Shown piece after piece: positions 11,985-23,684 of a stretch of DNA of 64,000 nt (positions within the stretch are counted from its first letter, which is position 1; the number at the start of each line of letters is the position of its first letter). The DNA is from Galeopsis tetrahit (taxonomy: Eukaryota > Streptophyta > Magnoliopsida > Lamiales > Lamiaceae), in NCBI GenBank assembly GCA_963675135.1, contig OY776121.1, positions 74,112,875 through 74,176,874 on the forward strand, given 5' to 3'. Under the pieces are notes generated by a model. It saw only the letters and a list, made by a program, of their open reading frames with translations. It was not told the DNA's origin and searched no databases. A program made the position numbers and the translations under genes.

Positions 11985-12392
11985 ACTTTTGCTTCGGCGA
12001 TCGAGTTCGAGTATCGGGCAACCAACAACGAGGCAGAGTACGAGGCTCTGGTCGCGGGAATCAAGATGGCTATGGCCGTGGGCGCCAGAAAACTGAATTT
12101 TTTTTCTGACTCTCAACTAGTGGTTTGTCAAATAACGGGCGAGTACGAGGCTCGCGGCGACCAGATGGTGAAATATCAAGACTTGGTGAAAGGATTGCTC
12201 GAGCAATTCGATCAGATTCACATCGAGCAAATCCCTAGGGAGGAGAATACGCAAGCAGACGCTTTAGCTCGGCTGGCCACTTCAGAGGGGGAGGCAATAT
12301 TTTCAGAAGCAACCATCACTAAGATATCTTCCCCATCAGTGAGCAGAAGTCAAATTTTGCAGGTTGAAGCGACAAGCGACGAGGACTGTTAG
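11985..12392 (+). pseudogene. pol continuation: second RNase H domain
   Basis: This stretch continues the pol frame after the stop. ATNNEAEYEALVAG and FFSDSQLVVCQI give the conserved Glu and Asp of a plant/archaeal-type RNase H, and REENTQADALARLAT gives the final catalytic Asp. An extra RNase H in this place is characteristic of the Tat lineage. It ends at TAG 12390-12392, again followed by in-frame homologous sequence. Confidence 0.88.
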
Positions 12393-13536
12393 ACGCCGAT
12401 CACCAAGTACATCAAGACGGGCGAGCTCCCAGAGGACAAAGTAAAGGCGACCAGGTTACAACTCAGGTCGGCAAGGTACACTGTGTTCGGCGACCAGCTG
12501 TACAAACGAGGTTTTTCATGCCTTTGTTGAAATGCCTTGGTGATGATCAAGCGAAGATCATCATGCATGAAATCCACGATGGAGTATGTGGAAATCACAC
12601 ATGGGGGCAAGCACTCGCTTTAAAGATCATGAGGCAGGGCTACTTTTGGCCTACCTTGAAAAAGGACGCAATCCATTAAGCGCAGACTTGCAAGAGATGT
12701 CAAGCCTTCGCTCCCGCCATTCACTCACCACCAGACGAGCTCACCTCGGTGTATAGTTCTTGGCCTTTCGCGAAGTGCGGGATCGACATCATCGGACCTT
12801 TCCCACCAGCTGTAGGGGGAGTAATTTTCGTCGTAGTAGCAGTCGATTACTTCACCAAATGGACAGAGGCAAAGGCACTGAAGACCATCACCTCGGCTCA
12901 AATGACAAATTTCATATGGAAGAACATCATCTGCAGGTTTGGCCTACCACAAGCTATCGTGACGGACAACGGCCGACAATTCACGAGTCAAGACATGCTG
13001 GAATTCTGCTCGAAGTGGAAAATCAAGAAACTTTTTTCAACACCCTATCATCCACAATCGAACGGTCAGGTAGAAGCTATCAACAAAATCATCAAGCACA
13101 CCTTGAAAGCTAAGCTAGATGGATTGAAGGGAAAATGGGCGGACGAGCTGCACATGGTTCTGTGGGCATATCGGACGACTACGAGGAATTCTACAGGTGA
13201 AACTTCGTTCGCGCTCGCGTTCGGAACCGAAGCTGTCATACCAGTAGAGGGACAGGTCGCCACTTTTCGAGTGGCAAACTATGACGAGCAGTTGAATAAT
13301 GATGCACAGCTCTCCGACTTGGACTTCCTTGAAGAGCGAAGACTAACGGCGGACGAGAAGAATGTGGTCTACAAGCAAAGGTCAGAACGCTACTACAACA
13401 CCAAAGTACGTGCTCGACAATTTACTATCGGCTCACGCGCACACTCCTGAACGGATCCTACGAGTTAGAAGACCTCGAAGGCAAGCCGAGCAGATACCCG
13501 TGGAATGCGGTCAAATTGAAGAAGTATTATCAGTAA
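12393..13536 (+). pseudogene. pol continuation: integrase
   Basis: After a frame break near 12525, the zinc-binding region (GVCGNHTWGQA ... CKRCQAFAP) leads into the integrase core. Core residues are Asp in KCGIDIIGPFP, Asp in VTDNGRQF and Glu in NGQVEAINK, the DDE triad. An in-frame TAA at 12677-12679 interrupts the end of the zinc region. The uninterrupted part is 12749-13450. The normal C-terminal end (SYELEDLEGKPSRYPWNAV) follows in another frame to TAA 13534-13536. The usual segment before it is missing, so a deletion has occurred at about 13435-13450. Confidence 0.9.
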
Positions 13537-13665
13537 GTTTTTAAATTCCGTACATTTGTATATTTTGTATCTAGTTATCGTTTAAATACACGCCAAGTTT
13601 AAATTCTATCAAGTGTTAGGAAAATGTTAGAGATTTTAGATGAGGCTCTGCGTAGCCCAACTAAG

Positions 13666-13859
13666 AAAGGAGTTCAACCGATTAATGGTTAACTCTAAAA
13701 GACAAGCTCTCTTTCTTAGAGATGCTCGCAAGGTAGTGACGACGACGATCACTATCTAACAAACAAAGGAGTTCAACCGACGAATGGTTAACTCTAAAAG
13801 ACGAGCTCTCTTTCTTAGAGATGCTCGCAAGGTAGTGACGACGACGATCACTATCTAAA
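13666..13859. repeat. Two 99-bp tandem units between integrase and the antisense ORF
   Basis: 13666-13764 repeats at 13765-13859 with few differences. Each has GGAGTTCAACCGA, CTCTTTCTTAGAGATGCTCG and GTGACGACGACGATCACTATC. The GTGACGA..GACGATCACT part recurs once more near 13953-13972. No coding function is evident. Confidence 0.85.
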
Positions 13860-14088
13860 ACATACGAACACAAACCAATGAAAGACAAATTCAAAAGACA
13901 AGTACGTATTGAAAGATACTTGCAAAAAATAATCAAACATGAATTGAAAAGAAGTGACGAGGACGATCACTCAGAATAAACAAACACATCATAGGCAAAA
14001 GAAATTCCATTCATTAAAAAGCCTTGAAGGCTGAAATTACAAAAGAGGCCCTAGTGGCCGAACAGATCAAAACAAAATAAAAAGATGT

Positions 14089-15492
14089 TTAATCTTTAAC
14101 CTCAACAACTTGCTCCTCATCGGCCAGAGCACCTTGCTCGCCAGTAGCTCCCTCCTCGGCCGGAGCAGTCTGCTCGTTCTGTTCAACCGCACTCTCGAAA
14201 AGGACAGGAACAGCCAGAAGGCGAGGAAACATCAGCCCCATTTCCAAAAGTTCGAGCAGGGGGAGAGATATGCCTGCAGCAGGTTCCTCCTCCATGACAA
14301 GGTTATCCACGAAATCTCCAAACTCGGTTACATCCACTTCTGGATGAACTTCTTTGAAGTGATGAATAAGCTCATGGGTCGTAAGCGCCACTGCATAAAT
14401 TGCCGAAGAGCCAGCAAGGTAAATATTTTCGTCTCGCACTTTCTTCCCGGCGATCAGTTCTCGCCGAAGAGTGGCCAAATCTTCCTCAGCAGATGAGAGG
14501 TTATCTTGAAGGGTGGTCACCTCGTTGGATTTCACAGATAGCTCGTCCTCGGCAGCTTTGAGGCGATCACGGAGATCTTCAATCGTTTGAAGATCTTCTT
14601 GATCTTTTCTCCGAACAGCAGTAAGTTGAGCCTCAATATCGGCCAGCTTCGCCTCAGTATCGGCCAGCTTCGCCGCGGAGTCGGCCAATTCTTTCTCAAG
14701 GCCAGCCTTTGCTTTATTCAGGTGAACGATCGTCGCGCTCTCCTCCTAGTTCATCTTCCGATGTTCGAAAATCTGGATAGAAAGCTGCTCGGCCGCATAA
14801 GATGCGCGGCTAGTGGCGACGACGATCAGTCTCGCATTCTCGGCGGAGTTATGGCTGCTGACCTCGTCGACATACTTTGTAGTTAGCGATCGGGGCAAGT
14901 TCTTCACTGCCCTAATCGCAACCTGATCCAGCTCATCGTCATCGATCAGGTCCCGCGACTGGTAAAAGTTGAGGAGATCCTCATTGAAGTTTTCACCGAC
15001 AGGGTGCTCGGTAATCCTAAGAACAAAACAAAGACGATCAGTAAAGGTATTTCTGAAAAATATTCAAAGGCATTTTTTAAAAAATGAGTTTACTTGGCAA
15101 CCCTTTCGGCATTCCAGCCGAGAAGAGTGATGTCCTCAGGGGCCCTTTGCTCAGCCGAGGAGCTTGTGGCAACATCCATTGTCCGTTTGGTGTTGCGAGG
15201 AGGGGACGACCTCTTGGGAGATGCTTTCCTGGGGATGGCTATTTGGCCCTCGGTGGGGATCTCCTCGGAGAGATCCTCTGCTCGGCAGCAGGTGGGCGAC
15301 GACCCCCTCGGGCCGGTTTTGCAGTTTTCTTCGGAGGAACCTCCGAGCTCTCCGGTGCCTTCCTCTTGTTGGTACCCTCTATGATCATGCGCTCGCGACC
15401 AGCTCTCGCTGCTCGCAACACCTTGCTCACCATAATTCTATCAAGTTCGATGGTCGGCGGAAGGTAGGTTATAACTTTCTCAGGAACCACTA
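14089..15492 (-). pseudogene. Antisense retrotransposon ORF, 3' exons (coiled coil)
   Basis: This is the downstream part of the antisense gene starting at 16898. Exon 3 (about 15492-15094) encodes a basic, Pro/Lys/Arg-rich stretch with a frame break near 15245. Exon 4 starts about 15016 and has an in-frame TAG near 14746. From 14688 to 14089 a 199-residue frame remains. It begins with heptad-like repeats (KLADTEAKLADIEAQL) that predict a coiled coil and ends in an acidic tail (EEQVVEVKD). Splice sites were chosen by GT-AG and reading frame only. Confidence 0.65.
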
Positions 15493-15558
15493 CTAAAAAA
15501 CGAAGAGTCAGTTTTCGACAAAGAAAGGAACTCTAAAGACTTAGAAATATTTTGATAC

Positions 15559-16898
15559 CTAGAGGAAACTCTCGAGTGATGTGATGAGGAGGTACTCTGA
15601 GGCCTGCTCGCTCTCGCATGCACTCTCTGTTCAGAAAGCGGCAGGACCTTTCCAAGTAGCGACGATTAGCTACGCAGTAGATGTGGTACTGAAAGAGGGG
15701 CGATAAACGGTGCTCGGCAGTCTTCGTGCGAACATTTTCACCTACAAAAGCGAGAAGTTATTCAGTATAGACAAGAACGAGCAGAAATAAAAAACTTACC
15801 ACGAATTCTTTGATAGCCGGTCGCAATGGGAATGCGAGCAGAGGATCCATCGGGCCTCACTGCACTTTTCCAGTCCCCGGCAACCCACCACCAGTTGGTC
15901 TTCCAGTCCCGAATCTTATTGGGGACCCCTTCGACCAATTTGAGGTGGTCGCGGCCTTTAACATAGTACCAACCATAGCCCACCTTCTTTCTGAATTCGG
16001 CCGCTTGAAGGAGGTAGTTGATCTCTTTCGGACTCGACCAGGTGTTCCGACAACCGTTCTCGACCGCCTCCAGGTCGAACACGGTGAGAAGTCCTATGAT
16101 ATTCGACCACCCGTTCGGCAACACTTGAGAAGGTGCCACCCCTAAGAAGTGTAAGAAATTTGTAATTCCGGGGTGCAGGGGGAATCTTAATCCTGCCTCC
16201 ATCATACCAATGTTGACGGCGACCATCACCTCTGGCGGCTGGTCGGCCCTCTCATCTTTGCGAGGAACAAAGAAGCAGACATCGGCCGGCACTTGATATT
16301 TTCTCCGGGAGTTTTCTATCTGGGCCGAGGAGACGGTGCTCGCATACTTACTAGCTTCGTACCTCGATTCGAATGCTCCTCGGTATGTGCGAGGAAACTC
16401 TTTTGGCGGATACTCGCGGAAATATTGATAGTAGGTCTCCCTCGACAATTCATCGCCATCCAGATCTTCTCGTCCACTTAAAATATCTTTGATGCTCGCT
16501 GCGTAGCGAACAACCTCCTCGTACTCCTCGCGGAGACTACCTGTCAAGGTCTCTTCAACTCGGGCCGGGTCGAGCTGCTCGCCAGCCTCCTCATCCTGGT
16601 CTTGGTCACTAAGTTCGGAATCAGTTCCCTCAACATCCTCCTCGGCATCGTTGCCGGCATCTTCCCTCTCGGACTCATCGGTCTCATTGGCGACGGCAAC
16701 GCCGACCGCCTCCAACATTTCTCCCAAACTATCCTCCGGGAGGAGGGGAGGACCAACATTAATGGGATCAGGGGAATGAACCCTGGAATCCGAAGAGGCA
16801 GCCCTCTCCACTAGGGCTATATGAGCACCCTCGCCGGAAGGGCTAGCACCACTGTCTGACGGCGGCGGACCACCACCGGAGCCACCACCAACCTCCAT
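15559..16898 (-). CDS. Antisense retrotransposon ORF, 5' exons (Transposase_28-like)
   Basis: The ORF starts at 16898 on the minus strand with MEVGGGSGG and runs through exon 1 to about 15800; a likely second exon is 15741-15559. The first 130 residues are acidic and disordered (runs of Glu/Asp). From about residue 225 the sequence LRFPLHPGITNFLHFLGV followed by APSQVLPNGW matches the domain named putative gypsy-type transposon (Transposase_28). Extra antisense ORFs of this kind are known in some Tat-lineage elements, and their role is not established. The promoter must lie near the 3' LTR on the opposite strand. Exon 1 is free of stops although gag-pol is not. With its 3' exons damaged, the whole gene is probably inactive. 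Confidence 0.75.
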
Positions 16899-17451
16899 TT
16901 TTTCTTAAGAAATGGGGGAAAAGAAGAGTTTTCAAGAAGAAAATGTGTTGTTTACCTTTTCGCCGATCAGAAACCACCCAAAGTCGCCGGAAAAGCTTGA
17001 AGAACTTGGCTTGGAAGGAACTCGAGAAGGAATTCGAAATTTGCAGAGAGTGAAAAGTGATCTCAAGAGGTATGAGGTCCTATTTATAGGCAAACTTCTT
17101 CAGGGACTAATGTGCAAAAAACGGGGTCAATTTTGTAAATTTTCCCAAAATTCTGGGACCATTCCTGAAATCGAGGCGAGAAAGTGGGCGCCACGCGCGA
17201 CCTTTGAGGTCGGCACGCGCCCACGCGCACTGTTCAAATTTTCGGCGCCGATCACGCGCCTGACACCCATCAAATCAGTCATTATTACTAACGCTTCGAA
17301 AAGCGTGCTCGGCGTGGGAAACGAGGCGACCGCCTCCAACTTTCGTCATCAAGATTTCAAAATTGATTTGTTTGTCGGAGACGAGTCCGCCTTCTTAGAA
17401 GCCGATCATACTGCTCGCCTTACCATTCTACGAATGCGAAGAAAGGCGACC

Positions 17452-17461
17452 AGGGGGAAAA
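17452..17461 (+). other. Polypurine tract
   Basis: AGGGGGAAAA directly abuts the 3' LTR, where plus-strand DNA synthesis is primed in LTR elements. Confidence 0.75.
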
Positions 17462-18202
17462 TGTAATACCTAGTCGAAGAAGTCAATCTTTGACAAGTCA
17501 ATCCTAGTCAACAGCTTGCGTGGCGAGGACCAGTCAACAAAGTCGTGCGACGACCAGTCAACGAGACGAAGAAAATATAATAAAAGTAATGTATTTAATA
17601 TAATTAAGTGCTCGCCCAAAGATGTTGGCGAGCACGTGTTTAGTTAGCTGCTCGTCCAAAGATTGTTGGCGAGCAGTTGTTTATTTAGCTAGAGAAGACA
17701 AGTGTCGAAGCCTTGGGAGACAGTATAAAACATGGCGACCAGGTCCTCCTGCGACCACCGGATGAGCAGGTTTTTCCGGACGAGCAGGTTTTCCAGCTCC
17801 TCGGCATCTCGCCGAGGACGACCACCAAATTCGGTTTAGCATTAAATGCGCCGTCCCATCACCTTTTCGAGCAGAAAGAAGGGTCCACTATGGAGGCGCC
17901 ACGTGTAAAGGGCAGGCAGCCCCAAAAACCACTATATAATGCCTAAAAGGCTCATTTGTAAGACCTAAGTGACATTTCCTACCAAATCCTTCAACCCTAA
18001 GCAATAAACACTCCCAAGCTCAAAGTTTTAGCTTCTCTAAGAAGCTACTTCTTGTGTTCTTCATTGTTCTTCATGTTTTTCATCATTTAATCATCATATT
18101 AATCCCGTATTAACACGTAATAACCCCCGATAATCATATATGTTTGTATCGTGCTAACGAACAGTCCACATCCAAGTCATCTCGACGAAAGCACCTACAA
18201 CA
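17462..18202 (+). repeat. 3' LTR
   Basis: It is 741 bp, starts TGTAATACC and ends CCTACAACA. It is the better preserved of the two LTRs. Its TATA box is TATATAA at 17933-17939. The GAGGT target duplication follows at once. Confidence 0.95.
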
Positions 18203-18207
18203 GAGGT

Positions 18208-19190
18208 CATCAGCACAGGCAACATAGCCCCCAACCACCATTACATACATCCCTAAACAATATAATTGGTAGATTAAGCAAATTCCAAAACTTCTTCAGT
18301 AGTTCAAGGCTCAAATCTGTAACAGATCGGCAAACCTCGAGAGCAGTACGATGAAGATGGAGGCCGCGGTGGGCCGTGAAGGACGTTGCAGTCCTCACTG
18401 TTCGTCTTCCGTTCATGGAAGGGAGGTCTCCGGAGAGATGGGGTATAACCCGTCGGACCAGGATCTCCGGAGAGATGGGTGCCGCCGTTGTCGGCCGAGC
18501 AAAAACCCTTCAGCCACCGCCATCTTCGTCTCTCACGTCGACCCTTTTCGAAGCTTCTCATAAACTGGCGGAGGCAACCCGAGATCGATCTCCTTGTTGC
18601 TTTTGTGCCTTCGTCGAACTCTCATTTTCCCGTTTTCCTCTTAAATTTATGTTGAATAGATAGGTTGGGGAGATCTGAATTGTGCGAGTCGGAGGCGGGT
18701 TGAAGGCGGGTCAGGGTCAAAATCATGTGCACCAAAAATGAATTAGTGTGTATGGTGCATATAAGACTTTTCCAAATAATAAATAAAGTATAAGTGATGT
18801 GATTGAGAAAGATAAAGAGAAAAATAATATGCAAAAAAATTGAATGAAAAACTTATTGTGAGATTTATATTGGGATACAGGGAGTATATAATAAAGAAAT
18901 TAATTAATATATATATAATTAATTTTAAAAATTACACAAGACAATTACTTGTCAAAGTGGTGGGTGCCCTCCACCCGCGATCAATTCCCACCAAGACCAA
19001 ATAAATGGTCATTTAAATAAAGTGGGTGTGGGTGGGTATGGGGTCGGTCGTGTGGGTGTGGGTGTCGGGTCAGGGTCTGTGCGGTTCGGGTCGGATGTGA
19101 GTTCATTTCGGGCCGTGTGGGTCAAAAACTCGTTTTGAGACCGTCTTATGGGTACACTATAATACACCACCGTGGGCCAGGTTTATTTCC
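18208..19190. other. Intergenic, no gene recognised
   Basis: 18340-18660 is unusually GC-rich for the window and may be a fragment of captured or former genic DNA, but no reading frame gives a recognisable domain. A Stowaway-like end (CAGGGAGTA) lies near 18885. 19020-19130 is a run of GGGTGTGGGT and GGGTCGG-like motifs, possibly one end of another MITE. Confidence 0.4.
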
Positions 19191-19221
19191 TGGAAGGCTC
19201 ATTTACTAGGCCCAACTTTTC

Positions 19222-19724
19222 TCCCCAGTTATAGATCTCTATTTATTTCCTGGAAGGCTCATTAGGGCAATTCACAATTCATAGAAACCGTGGCGGCATT
19301 CTTTCTGAAGCGGGTGAATCTCTCTCCAGGCAAAGAATTATGTCGACTCCTAATGCCGAACGGTAATTCTACTGCTCTGTTTTTTATGAACGATGATTTA
19401 GGCTGAAATTAACATGGAAATCAGTAACGAAGAAAATTCTGTATTGTTTTGAGAAAAAATGTTCATGTTTGGTGTATCCTCATATGCTATTAATTTATTT
19501 TTCCACTCTTTTTCTTGATTTGATTCTTAAAAATGGAAAATAAGTTGGGATTAATTCACAAATTTCCTAAATACACTGATCATTAGGTCATACTTGGTCA
19601 GGCGTTTTCAAAAGGGTCAAAGCAATTAACTTTATATTCTTGAAGTTGCTCTTATTTTCTCGACGTTATTATTTGAAAACTGTTCAATGTTTGGTTTTAT
19701 TATTTAATTTGATGTCACAGTTTC
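19222..19724 (+). pseudogene. Truncated duplicate of the F-box gene 5' end
   Basis: This segment is nearly identical to 37313-37740. It covers the 5' untranslated region, the 23-nt first exon (19340-19362, encoding MSTPNAE plus two bases) with its GT donor, and the start of intron 1. The two copies match almost perfectly to about 19530 and then accumulate differences. At about 19722 the sequence turns into hAT transposase DNA and exon 2 is absent, so no F-box protein can be made. A second copy of TTTATTTCCTGGAAGGCTC sits just upstream at about 19190. Confidence 0.88.
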
Positions 19725-21175
19725 ACGTGATTGCTTTGAGCTCTATATAAATGAAAAGAATTATCTAAAATTTTTTGTTGAAATCTTCAAATCAAAGATG
19801 GTCTTCTAGTGCTCATTACATTGATAGTGATTGGAAATTGAACAAAAAAATTTTAAATTTTTGTACAATTTCTAGTCACAAAGGTAAAGATATTGGTTTG
19901 TAAATTGAAAAGTGCTTAAAAGAATGGGAACTTTGATAAATTTTTGTACAATTTCTAGTCACAAAGGTAAAGATATTGGTTTGTAAATTGAAAAGTGCTT
20001 AAAAGAATGGGAACTTGATAGAGTGTTTACTATTATAGTAGGTAGACAATGCTTCTTCTTCAAATGATACTGCAATTTCATATTTGAAAGAACAAATGAG
20101 TGATTGGAGAAGTATCATTCAAAGTGTGAATTCATTCATATGAGATGTGTTGCTCATATAATCAATTTAGTTGTAACTGCAATTTCATATTTGAAAGAAC
20201 AAATGAGTGATTGGAGAAGTATCATTCAAAGTGTGAATTCATTCATATGAGATGTGTTGCTCATATAATCAATTTAGTTGTAACTGATGATTTGAAAGAA
20301 ATTGGGATTTCGGTATTGAAAATTAGGGCTTTATGCGAGACAATCCCTACTAGGTTGAAGAAGTTTAGGTTGAAAAAGTTTAAGGAGTGTGTTGAACATG
20401 AGAAAATTGAGAGCAAAAGTTTGTTGTCTCTTGATCTTGTTGCCACAAGATGAATAGTACTTATTTAATGTTGGAGTCTTCTCAAAAGTTTGAAAAGATA
20501 TTTAATAGGTACAATTTACATGATCCCAACTTTAAAACTGAGCTTAATTTGGAGAAAGGTGTCCCAAGAATGATTGGAAAAATTGTTAGAAGAATGTTAT
20601 CTTTTTTGCAAGTGCTGGTAAGAATCTCAGGTTCTCTATATGTGACATCTAACTTGTTTTTTCATGAAATTGTTTGTTGAAATCATGCATGATTAGTGAT
20701 GATGATGAGTTGTGTGCAATGACAATGAGAATGAAGACAAAATTTGATAAATATTGGGAGATAAAAAAAAGATGAATAAAGTGATATTCATTGCAGTTAT
20801 TCTTTATCCTCGATACAAGTTAGATTGGTTTCACTTTGTTGTTTCTAATATGTATGAGGGTGAGTTGGGTGCATCAATTTTTTAGATTGGTTTCACTTTG
20901 TTGTTTCTAATATGTATGAGGGTGAGTTGGGTGCATTAATTTGCAAATGTGGTGAAAGATCAATTGTATTCTTTGTACAACGAGTACAAGTGCACCAAAT
21001 GTTATTCCTGAAGTGGTAAGTGGACTAAATGTTGGTGATCCAAGTCCGGTAATGAAACTGAAAATGATGATGGATAGTCAATATAAAAAGTTCAAGTCTG
21101 AGGTGAGTGGGGGCAAGAATTGTGGAAAAGTATCTTAATGAAGAAACTGAAGAAGATAATGGAGGTAAGTTCACC
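19722..21175 (+). pseudogene. hAT transposase pseudogene, plus-strand copy
   Basis: Broken frames encode parts of a hAT (Ac-like) transposase: SSAHYIDSDWKLNKKILNFC, CVAHIINLVVTDDLKEIG, LESSQKFEKIFNRY, then VVKDQLYSLYNEY and a stretch resembling the dimerisation region. The N-terminal BED zinc finger is missing. Three internal direct duplications interrupt it: about 83 bp at 19855/19938, 107 bp at 20069/20176 and about 60 bp at 20820/20882. It converges with the minus-strand copy near 21175. Confidence 0.8.
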
Positions 21176-22439
21176 ATTCTATTTTGCTGGAAAATGAATT
21201 CTCATAGATTTCCCGTTCTCTCAGAAATTGCTCGGGATATTTTTGCTAGTTCTCTTCTTCAGCTTCTTCATATTTTTCCACTTCTGATTTACAATTCTCG
21301 CCCCCACCCATCTCAGACTTGAAGGATCACCAACATTTAGTCCACTTACCACTTCAGGAATAACACTTGGTGCACTCGAATTTTCTAGCATTGACTGTTT
21401 TTTGTACTCATTGTACAAAGAATACAATTGATCTTTCACCACATTTGCAATTGATGCACCCAACTCACCCTCATACATACTAATCTAACTTGTATCGAGG
21501 ATCAAGAATAACTCCAATGAATATCACTTTATTCATCTTTTTTGGATCTCCCCAATACTTATCAAATTTTGCCTTCATTCTCATTGCCATTGCACACAAC
21601 TCATCATCACTAACCATCCATGATTTCAACAAACAATCCACCATATGGAAAAACAAGTTAGATGTGACATATAGAGAGCCTGAGATTCTTACAGTAAACT
21701 CATAATTATCAAATTTTGCCTTCATTCTCATTGCCATTGCACACAACTCATCATCATCACTAACCATCCATGATTTCAACAAACAATCCACCATATAAAT
21801 TTCATGGAAAAACAAGTTAGATGTGACAAATAGAGAGTCTGAGATTCTTACAGTTCAACAAACAATCCACCATATAAATTTCATGGAAAAACAAGTTAGA
21901 TGTGACAAATAGAGAGTCTGAGATTCTTACAGTAAGCTCATAAAATACTTGGAAAAAAGACAACATTCTTCTAGCAATTTTCCAGTTTCAAAGTTGGGAT
22001 CATATAAATTAAGTTGGGATCATATAAATTGTATCTATTAAATGCCTTTTCAAACTTTTGAGAAGACTCCAACATTAAATAAATACTATTTCATCCTGTG
22101 GCAAATATCAAAAGACAACAAACTTTTGCTCTCAATTTTCTCATGTTCAACACACTCCTTAAACTTCTTCTTCAACCTAGTCGGGGATTGTCTCACATAA
22201 CGTACCCTAATTTTCAAGAGTTGGTCTCCTGATTAGATTAACTCTCTATATATGAGTAAGGGCAAAAATATTAAACTAAGTTATTGTTGTTCAAGTGGTT
22301 TCAAACACCTTTCATACCATGAGATCATAGGTTCGATTTTGTTTCATGTTTTTTTATTTTAATTCACTATTTCTGTTTTTTTTTTTTTTTAAACGCTATT
22401 TTTGTTTGTAATTTTTTTTCCCTATTTCACAAAATTTAT

Positions 22440-22930
22440 TTTAAATACAATTTTTCAATATAATAATAGTTACCACTTTCAGTAATAAAATTACAACTTT
22501 TCAATAATAATAATTACCACTTTTCAATAATAATAATTACCACTTTTCACTATTAAAAATTACACTTTTCTATAACAAAATTTCCACTTTTCACTATTAA
22601 AGATTACCACTTTTCAATAACAAAATTTCCACTTTTCACTATTAAAGATTATCACTTTTCAGTAACAAAATTACCACTTTTCAAATAATAATAGTTACCA
22701 CTTTTCAGTAATAAAATTTCCACTTTTCACTATTAAAGATTACACTTTTCAGTAATAAAATTACCACTTTTCACTTAAAATATCTACCACTTTTCAATAA
22801 TAAAAATTACGTTTTTCAATTAAAATATCTTCCACTTTTCAATAATAATAATTACACTTTTCAATAAAAATGAACTACACTTCTCGCTAAGAAAATTACC
22901 ACTTTACACTAAAAAGGTTAATTTTCCAGT
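22440..22930. repeat. Minisatellite, core CACTTTTCA
   Basis: About twenty units contain CCACTTTTCAATAATAA or CCACTTTTCACTATTAA with variable AT spacers of 20-45 bp. It is the reverse-complement type of the array at 25735-26320. Confidence 0.85.
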
Positions 22931-23082
22931 AACAAAACAATCAATAAATCACTGGATTCAAATGTGTACGCCCATTAGAAGAAGAAAACTACAATCATTC
23001 ATATGCCTATGCCTAAATAAATATCACCTTCAAACATAAACATGAAACTAATCAAAATCACCAAATACATCATCACAAGCCA

Positions 23083-23684
23083 TTATTTAAGTGCTTTAAC
23101 GAAAGGAATAAGATGCATAATAGACTTTCCCATCCAAAGTCTGAACTGGACCACCGACCCAGACTTTCCCATCCAAAGTCTGAACTGGACCACCGACCCA
23201 GTTGACGACATGTAAGCCATATGAAGACGACCTACCTTGGTTAATGATCCCATCACTTGCAGCAACCACTAAATCATTATCTTGTTTCTTTAATTGATTT
23301 GAAATGTTAAGAACACTCATCACTACAAGTTTCTTTCGAATCCTTCACCACTGAATTAGAATCAGCTCTGAAAGTGAAGAAAAAGTAAGTAGGGATACTT
23401 GCCGACGATAGATAGAGATGCAGTGCAGAAGAAGTTGATGATGAAGGCGGAGACGGTGGCGAAGCGAGTGATGGTTTCGAGTGCGCGACAGATGTCGGGG
23501 TTGCTGCGGCAGAGGATTTAAAAAACGATGGCTTCCATTGTTGGGAAAGCGTCGATGTGTAGGTAGATTTGGGGCAAGTGGTGGAAGGTGATCGATGGAA
23601 GGTACGGTGGCGGAGATGTAGTCGGCGGTGGATTCCTATAAGGGTATTGACCATGATTTGTAGAGTGAAGAGAGAAAAGGGCAC
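23083..23684 (-). pseudogene. Possible captured host gene fragment in the Mutator-like element
   Basis: This part is less AT-rich than its surroundings. The minus strand has coding-like pieces separated by a plausible intron ending TTCACTTTCAG near 23367. The last piece reads KKQDNDLVVAASDGIINQG and then a VGGPVQTLDGK motif that is duplicated in tandem (39-bp unit, about 23120-23197). I do not recognise the parent protein. Stops upstream argue against function. Mutator-like elements often carry such fragments. Confidence 0.45.

Larger units (their letters stand above)
6524..18202 (+). mobile_element. Ty3/gypsy LTR retrotransposon, Tat-like, complete but mutated
   Basis: Two LTRs (6524-7233 and 17462-18202) bracket gag, protease, reverse transcriptase, two RNase H domains and integrase in gypsy order. 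An extra ORF lies on the opposite strand between integrase and the 3' LTR. The 5-bp duplication GAGGT flanks the element exactly (6519-6523 and 18203-18207). The second, host-like RNase H after the reverse transcriptase, together with a large 3' region, is typical of the Tat lineage. At least three in-frame stops, two reading-frame breaks and a small deletion in the integrase C-terminus mean it cannot act on its own. The 5' LTR has lost its initial TG (TT instead). Confidence 0.95.

Noticed and set aside
22440..22930. CRISPR-like array
   Set aside because: Spacing is irregular, spacers are AT-rich variants of the repeat itself, and this is a plant nuclear sequence; it is a minisatellite.
23307..23684. 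Independent 125-residue host gene
   Set aside because: It is Ser/Pro-rich, lies in a transposon with defined borders, and other frames look more coding-like.
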